From Bin5 sp009843665 (GTDB lineage Bacteria > Chloroflexota > Anaerolineae > Caldilineales > Caldilineaceae): a stretch of DNA of 64,000 bases. The stretch's first letter is position 1. Every line of letters begins with the position of its first letter. A program made the translations under genes and the position numbers. Where the stretch lies: NCBI GenBank assembly GCA_965220285.1, contig OZ244818.1:5084001-5148000 (forward strand). The letters run 5' to 3'. The notes under the pieces were generated by a model that was not told where the DNA came from, made no database searches, and worked only from the letters and a program-made list of their open reading frames with translations. Of the stretch, positions 17,439 through 25,414 are shown piece by piece.

Positions 17439-18221
17439 ATGAGCATTCTTCACAACGAGGTTGGCCGAGCAGGTTCACTGGTCCTTCCCACCCCGTTCCC
17501 GATCCGCACCGTCGAAATCGACAATTACCGTACAAAGACTTTCACGCTCGACCTCAGCTTGAACGCGCAGCCTGGGCAGTTCGTAATGGCCTGGTTGCCC
17601 CGCTTCGATGAGAAGCCTTTCTCTCTGGTATCGGCCGACCCGGTGACCCTGATGGTCACTGCCGTCGGCCCCTTCACTAACCTCCTGCATGGAATGGGTC
17701 CCGGAGACCTGCTTTGGATTCGCGGACCGTTCGGAAAAGGCTATCGACTCCCCGATAGGGTACTGAGAGTGGCCTTCGTTGGAGGAGGGTATGGCGTCGC
17801 CCCCCTCCTTTGGCTGGCGCGCGCCTGGCGTCAGAAACTTAAGGCTCTGACCGTCATTATCGGAGCAGGTACGGCCGCCGATCTTCTCTACTTCAATCGC
17901 TTCTCCGCACTGAAGAAGAATGAGAAGGGAGGGTCTGCCAGAATCGAGCTACTTACCTGTACCGAGGACGGTAGCGCCGGGTACGCGGGGCGGGTCACAG
18001 ATCTGCTGGCAGACAGTTTGGCCCCGGGGGAAACCGATCTGGTGTGCGCGTGCGGGCCGCACGGAATGCTCGCCGCCATCGACCGCCTTGGTAATGAGCA
18101 AGGCGTGCCACGCCAGCTGTCGTGGGAGGCCTATATGCGCTGCGCGGTAGGGATCTGCGGCTCCTGCGAGCTGAATGGTAGCGTCCTGTGCCTGGACGGC
18201 CCCGTGTTGGAGCACAGATGA
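17439..18221 (+). CDS. PyrK-like dihydroorotate dehydrogenase electron transfer subunit
   Basis: A 260-residue flavin and iron-sulfur protein. The start at the ATG at 17439 avoids overlap with the previous gene. An FAD-binding beta-barrel carries EKPFSLVS, followed by a NAD-binding segment with FVGGGYGVAPLL. The C-terminus has a C-x4-C-x2-C-x7-C set (CAVGICGSCELNGSVLC) that binds one 2Fe-2S cluster, as in PyrK. PyrK moves electrons from PyrD to NAD. No pyrD or other pyrimidine gene is in the window, so either the partner is remote or this subunit serves another oxidoreductase. Pairing with the deazaflavin protein upstream is suggestive only. Confidence 0.85.
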   Translation: MSILHNEVGRAGSLVLPTPFPIRTVEIDNYRTKTFTLDLSLNAQPGQFVMAWLPRFDEKPFSLVSADPVTLMVTAVGPFTNLLHGMGPGDLLWIRGPFGKGYRLPDRVLRVAFVGGGYGVAPLLWLARAWRQKLKALTVIIGAGTAADLLYFNRFSALKKNEKGGSARIELLTCTEDGSAGYAGRVTDLLADSLAPGETDLVCACGPHGMLAAIDRLGNEQGVPRQLSWEAYMRCAVGICGSCELNGSVLCLDGPVLEHR

Positions 18222-18264
18222 CTTGAGGGCACCGCGTGGATTTGCTTAGTGATAGGAAATGCGA

Positions 18265-19320
18265 TTACCCAGAGAGAGGCCGCGTGTTCACATCAGAGGC
18301 GGCAGGCACGCCGTGAGCGGGTGTTGCATTGAGAACGCCGTCAAGTACTGCGGCCGCGACGACCTCCGCGGCAACTGCGCCCAATAGGGTGAGTTCATAC
18401 TGGGCATCGAGAGCCCCCGTCGCCAGGGCAAAAAGGCAGTCGCCGTCGTAGAGTGTATGCGCTGGTCTGGTCGATCGGCTTACACCGGTCTGGGCCATCT
18501 GCGCCAACTTGGTTGCCTCTGTCTTTGAAAGGCTGAGGTTCGTAGCAACGACGCCGATGGTCGTGTTTTCCTCGACAGGGCGACCCTTTCTTACTACCGG
18601 ATCGATGGCCGAAGAGCTGGGCGCATCCGACTCTGTTCGTTGCGGTCGGAAAAGGTAGGAGTCGAAACGGGCGGCGATTGCAGAAAGACTGTCTACCAGT
18701 TCACCGCTCACAGGATCACGGGCCCCGGCCACCAGCTCTGCCCGCATGGGGTCGACGATGTCCCCAATTGCATTTACGGCCACCAGCGCCGAAACTACAA
18801 CGCCCCCGGGCAAGGACGTAGAAGCCTGACCTAACCCTCCGCGCATACACTGCTCGGCGCCCAGCAGCTTTCCAACGGTACACCCGACCCCGGCCCCGAC
18901 AGATCCGCGGCTCCCCTCCTCCTCCGTCGCCGCCTGACAGGCAGCGAAGGCATCATCCTGTGTAGGAAATACCGTCGAGCCGCCAAATCCCAGGTCGTAC
19001 ACAATAGCAGCCGTAACAATCGGCACCGGCGCGGCCGGTGTATACCAGCCATGGCCCCGTTCCGCCAGCCACTTGACAACGCCATGCGCCGCCCCAAGCC
19101 CATAGGCCGAGCCGCCGCTCAGAAGGACGCCGTGAACGCGGTCCACGCGGTTTACCGGATCGAGCAGAGCTACCTCCCGCGTCCCCGGGGCCGAACCGCG
19201 CACGTCTACACCGCCGCAACTCCCCTCAGGCGTCAGTACGACCGTACAGCCGGTTCCATTATCGGGATCCGACCAGTGGCCGACCAGAATGCCCTGAACG
19301 TCGGTCAGCGCATTATTCAC
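18265..19320 (-). CDS. P1 family peptidase (DmpA/NylC-like N-terminal nucleophile hydrolase)
   Basis: A 351-residue member of the P1/DmpA aminopeptidase and endo-oligoamide hydrolase family. Family signatures are SGGSAYGLGAA at about 68-78 and GVGCTVGKLLGAE at about 145-156. ENTTIGVVATN around 251-261 contains the likely self-cleavage site Asn252/Thr253, which would free a Thr nucleophile. These enzymes cleave N-terminal residues, D-amino-acid amides or cyclic oligoamides. The start is a GTG at 19320 inside the last codons of sufE (8-base overlap), so it is probably translationally coupled to that gene. No functional link with SufE is known. Confidence 0.88.
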   Translation of the reverse strand: MNNALTDVQGILVGHWSDPDNGTGCTVVLTPEGSCGGVDVRGSAPGTREVALLDPVNRVDRVHGVLLSGGSAYGLGAAHGVVKWLAERGHGWYTPAAPVPIVTAAIVYDLGFGGSTVFPTQDDAFAACQAATEEEGSRGSVGAGVGCTVGKLLGAEQCMRGGLGQASTSLPGGVVVSALVAVNAIGDIVDPMRAELVAGARDPVSGELVDSLSAIAARFDSYLFRPQRTESDAPSSSAIDPVVRKGRPVEENTTIGVVATNLSLSKTEATKLAQMAQTGVSRSTRPAHTLYDGDCLFALATGALDAQYELTLLGAVAAEVVAAAVLDGVLNATPAHGVPAASDVNTRPLSG

Positions 19321-19783
19321 TTTTCGCCATTTTGGCTGTGACTTGCCTCTTCAGATAGGCCATGAGGACATGCAAGCCGCGTATTCGCTGCGGAGAAATC
19401 GCTTCGTGCAGACCCAGCAGATAATGAATGTCGTCCGGGGTATGCAACACAGTATCGGGCGCAGCACGTTCCAACCCTTCCTGGACAATCGCGGCATAGC
19501 CCCGGACAGTAGGCGACTCTTTGGGCACGTCAATGTAGACGTGCACTCCGGCGTCTACGATGTCAGTGAATACGAATATCGGCGTCTGACATTCATGGAC
19601 CTGCTCCATCTGGTCGCGGGCGTCGTGAAGAAAGCCGGGAAGGTCCGGCATGCCCATAGCGAAATCAAGGAGAGACTCCAGCCGCTCCCGCGGCTCCATA
19701 CTGCGAAAGTCTTCGATGATCGCTCGCAGAGGCGGTGGAGTCCGGTCAATCTTTTCTTCAAGTGTGAGGTCGAAATCCATCAT
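19313..19783 (-). CDS. sufE: SufE family Fe-S cluster assembly protein
   Basis: A 156-residue SufE-like protein. SufE accepts persulfide sulfur from the cysteine desulfurase SufS and raises its activity. The acceptor is the single conserved Cys, here Cys65 in VHECQTPIF. The family C-terminal helix signature appears as SPQRIRGLHVLMAYLKRQ. Two adjacent ATG codons (19783 and 19780) are possible starts, with little Shine-Dalgarno support. No sufS, sufB or sufC is in the window, so this is a stand-alone copy. It overlaps the P1 peptidase gene downstream. Confidence 0.88.
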   Translation of the reverse strand: MMDFDLTLEEKIDRTPPPLRAIIEDFRSMEPRERLESLLDFAMGMPDLPGFLHDARDQMEQVHECQTPIFVFTDIVDAGVHVYIDVPKESPTVRGYAAIVQEGLERAAPDTVLHTPDDIHYLLGLHEAISPQRIRGLHVLMAYLKRQVTAKMAKSE

Positions 19784-19836
19784 TCAGGGGTTGCGCTCTT
19801 GTCGGAACTTCTCTAGGCTGAGCGCAGTCTTCATAT

Positions 19837-20034
19837 CTATTTTGAGCGTTTCAAGACCGGTAGGCCGTTCTTGCTCTCGGAAACTTCGTAACCGTCCGGG
19901 ACTGCCGCCAGTGAGCCCTCCTTCTCTTCCTTGGCAAAGAAGTACAGGGTCTGTTGTCTACCGTTACGCAACGTTGTTTCCTTTGAATGCAGATAGTACG
20001 TTCTGCCCTTGGAGTTCGTGTGCGCATACGCCAT
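19837..20034 (-). CDS. Small conserved basic protein of unknown function
   Basis: A 65-residue protein starting at the ATG at 20034, supported by AAGGAG nine bases upstream. A TTG seven codons earlier is less likely. It begins MAYAHTNSKGRTYYLH and continues with TLRNGRQQTLYFF and a C-terminal GYEVSESKNGLPVLKR. I recognise it as a type of short conserved hypothetical protein with a beta-rich look and no known activity. Promoter elements and a palindrome lie upstream (separate entries), so it is probably its own transcription unit. No membrane segment or Cys is present. Confidence 0.75.
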   Translation of the reverse strand: MAYAHTNSKGRTYYLHSKETTLRNGRQQTLYFFAKEEKEGSLAAVPDGYEVSESKNGLPVLKRSK

Positions 20035-20133
20035 GTTTTGATGCTCCTTTTCCAAACTACAAAATTCAGTTTCCTCTACCTGGTCGCAGGAGTCCAGCCA
20101 TCCGGAGGCTAGAACGTCGATGCGAACTAGGTG

Positions 20134-20152
20134 AACTGTACCACATACAGTT
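20134..20152. promoter_or_regulatory. 19-base palindrome at predicted transcription start of the small gene
   Basis: AACTGTA, five spacer bases, then TACAGTT: perfect 7-base arms. It sits directly after the minus-strand -10 (20159-20164), where a repressor would block initiation. The CTGT and ACAG half-sites are seven bases apart, not the eight of a proteobacterial LexA box, so the binding protein is unknown. Confidence 0.5.
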
Positions 20153-20158
20153 AGCTAA

Positions 20159-20186
20159 ATTGTAATTCAGCATTCCAAAACCGCAA
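20159..20186 (-). promoter_or_regulatory. Sigma-70-like promoter for the small gene at 19837-20034
   Basis: On the minus strand TTGCGG (20186-20181), 16 bases, TACAAT (20164-20159). The predicted transcript has a leader of about 118 bases before the ATG at 20034. Confidence 0.55.
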
Positions 20187-20202
20187 AAAACGCAACTATA
20201 CC

Positions 20203-21030
20203 TTACTTCAAATCGTGAACTTTCACGGCCCGGGAAGCAATGTAGGTGTCCGTATAGTCTGCCGGCGGCTGTCCCTCCCACCGGTCTTCGAAAAAGCCGG
20301 TAATCACAAACCCGGCATCCAGTTGGCCACCAATCTGATCAGTCAATGTGTGTCCAAACTCAAGGGCCTCCCCTGCACGAACATATGAATCCCTCTCCGC
20401 CTCGGATATGCTCGTGAGGTCCGAATAAGGGAGTTCGTGGCGTACCTCCAGGACTCCTTCATCGATCTTCTTCTGGTCGAACAAGTAGAGGACAGGGTTG
20501 ATAAAGCCCGCCATCAGCACGCCCCCTCGCTTGAGCACGCGGGCGCACTCTCTCCAGACCGGGCGCACATGGGGTACGAACAGGTTCGAACAGGGATGGA
20601 CGATCAGGTCGAACATTCCGTCTGAGAATGCGGAGAGATCCCCCATGTCGCCTTCTACGGTGATCAGTCCAAGTCCCTCACGTTCAGCGACATGTCGGTC
20701 CTGTGCCAACTGGCGCGGAGAGATGTCAAATACTGTAACCCTCGCGCCGGCGCTTTCGCCGGCAGCAGCCAGTACCGGACCTTGTTGACCTCCCCCAGAA
20801 GCCAGACACAGAATCTCAGCGTCGCTGAAATCAGGGAACCATGCTCGCGGCACAGGCTTTGTCGGCGTGAGAACGATATCCCAGCATCCGCGACGTGCCG
20901 CAGCCACTTTTGCGCCGCAAACTGGTACCGTCCATCGGCTCTTGCGATCGACCGCTTTGTTCCATGCGTTTCGGTTTATGGATTGGACTTCCCCAGATAC
21001 TTCCATCGATTTCGACTGGCGCGGCATCAT
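20203..21030 (-). CDS. Class I SAM-dependent methyltransferase
   Basis: A 275-residue methyltransferase. The SAM-binding motif I appears as ILCLASGGGQQGP near residues 72-84, with VTVFDISPRQL as the acidic loop and FDLIVHPCSNLFV as motif II. LKRGGVLMAGF follows as the post-motif strand. The second half may set substrate choice and includes a conserved-looking EFGHTLTDQIGGQLDAGF block common in bacterial ubiE-like orphan methyltransferases. Substrate unknown. ATG codons at 21030, 21027 and 21006 are all possible starts, none with a strong ribosome site. It lies 50 bases downstream of xdhC on the same strand. Confidence 0.87.
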   Translation of the reverse strand: MMPRQSKSMEVSGEVQSINRNAWNKAVDRKSRWTVPVCGAKVAAARRGCWDIVLTPTKPVPRAWFPDFSDAEILCLASGGGQQGPVLAAAGESAGARVTVFDISPRQLAQDRHVAEREGLGLITVEGDMGDLSAFSDGMFDLIVHPCSNLFVPHVRPVWRECARVLKRGGVLMAGFINPVLYLFDQKKIDEGVLEVRHELPYSDLTSISEAERDSYVRAGEALEFGHTLTDQIGGQLDAGFVITGFFEDRWEGQPPADYTDTYIASRAVKVHDLK

Positions 21031-21080
21031 CCATGACTCGGCAGGGCGCGTTCACGCACCCGTCCAAAACAGGGTCACAT

Positions 21081-21932
21081 TTATCCTCGACCTCTTAGTC
21101 CCCTTACTGCCCGGTTCCTGCGTTCGATTCGCTCCCGCTGGATCTGTTCGCTCAAGCCGGGAAGCGGCCCTTCCCGTAAGACGCAAATGATCTCAGCCAT
21201 AATGCACACCGCAATCTCGGAAGGAGTTATCGCTCCGATGTCGATGCCGATCGGTGCCCGAACGCGATCGAAATTCGACGCCGGGATATTCTGCTCGACT
21301 TCCAGCAACTCGAACACCGCACGAATGCGCCGTCGGCTTCCGATCATGCCCAGGTAGGCTACCGGATCTTCCAGCACTTCCAGTAAACAGTCGATATCGT
21401 GTTGGTGTCCTCGCGTCACCAGTACTATATATGTATCACTGTCAAACGCCTTTTTGCCCTGCCTTAGTTCCACCAAGGTCGGCCTGAACGGACCCGCAAT
21501 GACACGGTCGGCGCTGGGAAACCGTGAAACATGGGCGTATTGCGGGCGATCGTCAATGACCGAAACCAGAAATTCACACGTCTTCGCGATTGAGGCCAGT
21601 GGTATGGCAATGTGGCCCGCGCCGGCAATGATCAGATGAGGGGGCCGGGCTTGGACTTCCACAAATATCGAGAAGCGCCCATCAAGGTCCTCGTAGTGAA
21701 AATGCTCGTGTCGCTTGCGCGCAATCGCCTTCCTGGCATCTTGTAGGACCCTGTCCAACACTTCACCCAGATTAAGGACTCCAACCGGGCTCCTTTCAGG
21801 TTCGGGCCAGACCACAGCGTTCTTTCCGACTGCCTCCGCGTAGACGCCTTCCCCGGTGGTGACTGTAACAAATGCAACAGCTTCTCTCTTTTCTATCGCC
21901 TCAAGAAGCGAACTGAGCAGCTCTTCCTTCAT
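21081..21932 (-). CDS. xdhC: XdhC family protein (molybdenum hydroxylase maturation)
   Basis: A 283-residue full-length XdhC. The N-terminal XdhC/CoxI domain is followed by a Rossmann-like C-terminal domain with IAGAGHIAIPLASIAK near residues 106-121 and the family block YLGMIGSRRRI near 192-202. XdhC binds molybdenum cofactor, has it sulfurated, and inserts it into xanthine dehydrogenase-type enzymes. No hydroxylase subunit is in the window. ATG at 21932 with no strong Shine-Dalgarno site. It diverges from terC, and its partners (CoxI-like protein and nucleotidyltransferase) lie on the far side of terC on the same strand. Confidence 0.9.
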   Translation of the reverse strand: MKEELLSSLLEAIEKREAVAFVTVTTGEGVYAEAVGKNAVVWPEPERSPVGVLNLGEVLDRVLQDARKAIARKRHEHFHYEDLDGRFSIFVEVQARPPHLIIAGAGHIAIPLASIAKTCEFLVSVIDDRPQYAHVSRFPSADRVIAGPFRPTLVELRQGKKAFDSDTYIVLVTRGHQHDIDCLLEVLEDPVAYLGMIGSRRRIRAVFELLEVEQNIPASNFDRVRAPIGIDIGAITPSEIAVCIMAEIICVLREGPLPGLSEQIQRERIERRNRAVRGLRGRG

Positions 21933-22036
21933 GTTTTCTGAGTGACTTCCTGTATATCATGCATGGTGGCCGACAGACACTTTCTGCCGGCCCCATTTGC
22001 GGTTTTCGTATCGGCATATCCCGTGCCGTTAGGCAC

Positions 22037-22110
22037 GTGCCAGTCCAGATGCTAGAATCCGACACGTACCCTGATACAGTATCACCTATGCCGTCGCATG
22101 GACTGGGCAC
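22037..22110 (+). promoter_or_regulatory. Large imperfect dyad enclosing a putative terC promoter
   Basis: The arms 22037-22052 and 22096-22110 can form 14 base pairs with one two-base and one one-base bulge. The 43-base interior contains an extended -10, TGC followed by TAGAAT (22053-22058), and a GATA-cag-TATC hairpin (22073-22083). A separate CGTGCC-GTTA-GGCACG hairpin lies at 22022-22037. If transcription starts upstream this is a structured RNA leader. If it starts at the internal -10, the dyad is at DNA level. It does not match the yybP-ykoY manganese riboswitch that often precedes terC. Confidence 0.45.
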
Positions 22111-22146
22111 TGCCAGTTGCCGGCAGCGCGAGGAGTCAACCGCCCC

Positions 22147-22935
22147 ATGACAGAATTATTCCTAGCTGAGAACCTTGTAGCCCTGCTTACTCTGGTCCTG
22201 CTCGAAATCGTTCTCGGCATCGACAATGTCATCTTTATTGCAATCCTGAGCGGCAAGCTGCCCCAGAGTCAGCAAGCCAGGGCTCGTTCAACCGGTATCG
22301 CGTTGGCGGTGATTGCCCGCATTGCCCTGTTGTTCAGCATCGCCTGGATCATGCAGCTGACCTACCCGCTGTTCGCCCTTTTCCAACATGAAGTGTCAGG
22401 CCGCGACCTGATACTTCTCGTCGGTGGCCTGTTCCTGATAGGCAAAAGCACTTATGAGATTCATGAAAAGCTGGAAGCCGCCGGCCATGACCGCAACACA
22501 AAGGCGACGGCAACCTTCGCCTCTGTTATCGCCCAAATCATCCTGATTGACATTGTTTTTTCACTCGACTCGGTCATTACGGCAGTGGGAATTTCAGGAA
22601 ATCTTTTGGTTATGGTGCCCGCCGTTGTCGTAGCGGCCGTTGTGATGCTGATCTTCGCCGGCCCAATCAGTGCCTACGTCGAACGGCATCCTACCATGAA
22701 GATTCTGGCGCTGGCCTTTCTGATACTGATCGGTTTTCTGCTTGTCTTGGAAGGATGGCTCCACGAAGCGGTTGAGGAGCTTCATCTGAAAAACTATGCC
22801 TATTTCGCCATGGCCTTCTCGCTGGCCGTCGAAATGGTCAACCTGCGGGTTAGAGAGAAGTCTCAGCCCGTGCATCTGCACAGCCGCATTCCGGCTCCCT
22901 ATTCAGACGGGGAGGGCCAGACTGAGAAGGGTTGA
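22147..22935 (+). CDS. TerC family integral membrane protein
   Basis: A 262-residue TerC-type protein, started at the ATG at 22147 with AGGAG eleven bases upstream. Around seven or eight membrane helices are predicted. The family Asp motifs in the membrane are present: EIVLGIDNVIF at about residues 20-30 and DIVFSLDSVITAVG at about 138-151. TerC proteins are linked to tellurite resistance and, in several bacteria, to manganese export that supports exoenzyme metalation. The C-terminal tail ends in a hydrophilic stretch after VNLRVREKS. It is alone on the plus strand, inserted among three minus-strand molybdenum cofactor genes. Confidence 0.9.
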   Translation: MTELFLAENLVALLTLVLLEIVLGIDNVIFIAILSGKLPQSQQARARSTGIALAVIARIALLFSIAWIMQLTYPLFALFQHEVSGRDLILLVGGLFLIGKSTYEIHEKLEAAGHDRNTKATATFASVIAQIILIDIVFSLDSVITAVGISGNLLVMVPAVVVAAVVMLIFAGPISAYVERHPTMKILALAFLILIGFLLVLEGWLHEAVEELHLKNYAYFAMAFSLAVEMVNLRVREKSQPVHLHSRIPAPYSDGEGQTEKG

Positions 22936-22954
22936 GTCGCCGGCTTGATGCCGG

Positions 22955-23323
22955 TCACTCAGCTGCTGCGGCCCTGGCCGCGCTTGCCGAAGAGTCGTTG
23001 CTGCCGGCCCCCTCCCAGCGCTCGACGAAAACATCCATTACACCGCCGCATACACCCAGACTGTTCATGGAAATGTCTTCGGTCAGGTCAACGTGAACAG
23101 TGCGCGGTATCCCGTCGTGGATTACATCCAGCCCGGCCCGTATCACATCCGCCTCCCCGCAGCCGCCGCCTACCGTTCCCACGTGCCGGCCGAGAGGATG
23201 AATGACCATCTTCGCACCCACTTCCCTCGGCACTGAACCCCGGGCGTCAACGATCGTGGCCACGGCGACAGCCTGCTCCTCTTCCAACATCTCCTTCAGA
23301 TAATGGTAAAGTGTCGCGGTCAA
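22955..23323 (-). CDS. XdhC/CoxI N-terminal domain protein
   Basis: A short CoxI-type protein carrying only the N-terminal XdhC domain. Motifs are ATIVDARGSVPREVGAKMV and GTVGGGCGEADVI, which form the family's conserved face. I prefer the TTG at 23323 because AAGGGGAAG precedes it and the protein then starts at the usual point (122 residues). A GTG at 23404 would add 27 residues unlike the family. These proteins work with full XdhC in maturation of molybdenum hydroxylases such as CO dehydrogenase. The C-terminus ends in an Ala-rich tail. It is followed upstream (minus-strand order) by the MobA-like gene. Confidence 0.8.
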   Translation of the reverse strand: MTATLYHYLKEMLEEEQAVAVATIVDARGSVPREVGAKMVIHPLGRHVGTVGGGCGEADVIRAGLDVIHDGIPRTVHVDLTEDISMNSLGVCGGVMDVFVERWEGAGSNDSSASAARAAAAE

Positions 23324-23482
23324 GGTCTTCCCCTTCCTTCCTGCCCCCAGAATCGGGGCCGCGTTATGTGAGCAATTTTCGACTACTTTCAGGCCAACGC
23401 TCACCTCGGTTCAGCTGCTGGCATTCAATCGTGCGCAGGCCGGTCCAGCTCCCATACAACTAGAACCCTCGACCCCGCCGGA

Positions 23483-24166
23483 TCAGTCTACCCACTCAAA
23501 CTCGGCACGCAATGACTCGTACTCAGACGGTACATCCATGTCCCGCCGCACGCAGTCGCTGTCAACGGTCTCATAAACGATCCTGTCGTCGAGAGTATGC
23601 AGGAGAGTTCGAAGCGACTTTCCTCTCGACAGTCCCAGTAGTTTGGTAAACACACACTTGGGCAGATAGACGGGATGCCCGCGCCGCTTCCTGAAACTCG
23701 GAACGACCACCGCTTCAGGCTCCGTAAGCGCTCTGCCTATAATCTGCCGGATCACGCCCGCCGGAATGTGCGGCTGATCCCCCAACGCCAGCAAGGCGCC
23801 CTGGACGCATGCCCCTTCACGACACAAAGCCTCTACCCCAACTTGATAGGACCGCAGCATCTCATTCAGGCGGTAGTCGGGGTTGAAAACGGCTTCAGCA
23901 GGCCCACCAATCAACTGTCCTTCAATCTCCGCGCCCCGGTGGCCGGTTACCACATTTATTGGAGAAGCACCACCTTCTGCCAGGGAGGCAGCAACGGCCT
24001 CGATCACCGTCCCGTGTCGCCAAGGCAGCAACGGCTTGAAACGTCCCATCCTGCTGCTGAACCCGGCAGCGGCTACCACTGCCGCCACACTATTCACTCT
24101 TCCAGACGGTACCTGGTCCGACGGAGCCTCCTTTCTTTCGGGCCCTCTAGAAGGCGTGAGAGACAT
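23483..24166 (-). CDS. MobA/MocA-like molybdenum cofactor nucleotidyltransferase
   Basis: A 227-residue nucleotidyltransferase, started at the ATG at 24166 with AGGAAG eight bases upstream. The signature AAGFSSRMGRFKPLLPW near residues 32-48 matches the MobA/MocA L-A-A-G-x-S-x-R-M-G-x-x-K type. LALGDQPHIP near 125 provides the metal Asp, and RRGHPVYLP binds the product side. Such enzymes add CMP or GMP to molybdopterin. The CTP-using MocA type is common beside xdhC in hydroxylase gene clusters. It fits with the CoxI-like and XdhC genes downstream. Confidence 0.87.
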   Translation of the reverse strand: MSLTPSRGPERKEAPSDQVPSGRVNSVAAVVAAAGFSSRMGRFKPLLPWRHGTVIEAVAASLAEGGASPINVVTGHRGAEIEGQLIGGPAEAVFNPDYRLNEMLRSYQVGVEALCREGACVQGALLALGDQPHIPAGVIRQIIGRALTEPEAVVVPSFRKRRGHPVYLPKCVFTKLLGLSRGKSLRTLLHTLDDRIVYETVDSDCVRRDMDVPSEYESLRAEFEWVD

Positions 24167-24643
24167 GGTCAGCACTTCCTGACTTTCGGGACAGCTGCCA
24201 AAAGCTACAGTATTTCCTGTAGTACACCCTATGCATTTCTACGTCCATTTGCGCAGTATACCACAGTTGTGCGGCGGGCCGGGTGAACCTTGCGCACCAG
24301 ACAATAGGCTTGACGCTTCCCGAAATCAGGCCCTGCCCCACGATTCCAGAATGGACGGTTCAGCAACCGACCTTTGCGAGAAGATGCAGACCGCCCCGCC
24401 CTTACGCCGCACTATCTCTGTCGCAAGCAGAGGGGGGGTACCGCTGGAGAAAGACTCTTGACCCCGGAGGAGTAGCGAGCCTACCGCCGTAGTCCTGCAA
24501 GCACAGATACAGTGAACTCACCAAGTGGATTTGGTTCCGTTTTCTGGCCTATTCTTGAGAAATGAGGACAGTGCATCGGCCTGCTTCGCTCGGGTGGTGC
24601 GCCATGTCCAATTTGTTCGATTTCGTACATCTTCCGCTTCGGG
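24167..24643. other. Intergenic stretch without a supported gene
   Basis: About 480 bases between the minus-strand nucleotidyltransferase and the plus-strand membrane protein. Short open frames exist but lack ribosome sites and coding-like composition. I see no tRNA, no strong hairpin with a T-run and no known riboswitch motif. Its right end leads into the extended -10 promoter at 24644. Confidence 0.5.
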
Positions 24644-24652
24644 TGCTATAAT
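24644..24652 (+). promoter_or_regulatory. Extended -10 promoter placed for leaderless transcription
   Basis: The sequence TGC followed by a perfect TATAAT ends six bases before the ATG at 24659. The expected start of transcription, about seven bases after the -10, is the A of that ATG. There is no Shine-Dalgarno sequence. A weak -35 (CGTACA, 24624-24629) lies 17 bases upstream. Confidence 0.65.
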
Positions 24653-24658
24653 CATTGT

Positions 24659-25414
24659 ATGCGAGATTCTGTTGAGATCGCGTCAAACGGCTCACCAAAG
24701 GCGCGCAACTACGACCTGGTGAAGGATCCCATCTACTACATCACCTTCGGATTCTTCGCCTCGCTGACAACAGCATTGCCCGCTGCTCTGGGACAGCCGA
24801 ACTTCCTGCCGATCGCGCAGACGGTGGCAATTACTCTCTTTCTGGCAGTCCCAATTCGAAGAGGCAGGATTGGTACCGCACTTGTGGTTCTCTCTTCCTG
24901 GCTCCTCCTCCAGCTCCTCGTCATGATATTGGGCTCCGCGCTCGTGCCCCTGGTATTTGAACGGGCAATCCATGGCGGCTTCGCCTATCACCGGGCCCTG
25001 CTGGAGTGGTCCGTGACCGGGCTCGGTCTCCCTGGCTCAGTGCTTCAGGCTCCCGGGTCTCGCCTGCTTGAGTTCGTCGGGATTGTCTTTGGAAGCCTGC
25101 TCTCGGCCGGTCTCGTAGGCTTCTGGTTCCTGATGCGTGCGGTAAATCTGTTTGGGTATGGAGTCGGTCGCTTGGCACTTAGCGGCCCGGCCGGTTTGAT
25201 TCTTGGGTTGATGCCGTGGAAGCTGGCGACGATAGCCGGTTACGCCGGCCTTGTCATCATGCTGGCACAACCCCTATTGACCAAGGTCTGGAATCCAGCT
25301 CATTACTTCGTGAGACAGCGCCGCCTGGTGGTCGCGTCCATTGCCCTGATTGCACTTGGCCTGGTACTGGAATTCGCCCTCGCTGGCCTTTGGCGCGCCC
25401 TGTGGGCACTGTGA
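24659..25414 (+). CDS. Six-helix integral membrane protein of unknown function
   Basis: A 251-residue protein that I do not recognise. After a polar N-terminus (about 25 residues) there are roughly six hydrophobic segments, near residues 26-45, 50-65, 70-100, 135-170, 175-205 and 220-245. Short charged loops such as PIRRGRIG lie between them. No Cys-based motif, ATP site or protease motif is seen. The ATG lies six bases after a perfect TATAAT with no ribosome site, which points to leaderless translation. It is followed by smc after 255 bases on the same strand, but no functional link is evident. Confidence 0.75.
   Translation: MRDSVEIASNGSPKARNYDLVKDPIYYITFGFFASLTTALPAALGQPNFLPIAQTVAITLFLAVPIRRGRIGTALVVLSSWLLLQLLVMILGSALVPLVFERAIHGGFAYHRALLEWSVTGLGLPGSVLQAPGSRLLEFVGIVFGSLLSAGLVGFWFLMRAVNLFGYGVGRLALSGPAGLILGLMPWKLATIAGYAGLVIMLAQPLLTKVWNPAHYFVRQRRLVVASIALIALGLVLEFALAGLWRALWAL

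Noticed and set aside
20134..20152. LexA (SOS) box
   Set aside because: The CTGT and ACAG half-sites are seven bases apart rather than eight, and the gene has no known repair link.
22022..22146. yybP-ykoY manganese riboswitch before terC
   Set aside because: Hairpins exist, but the conserved internal-loop sequences of that riboswitch are not present.
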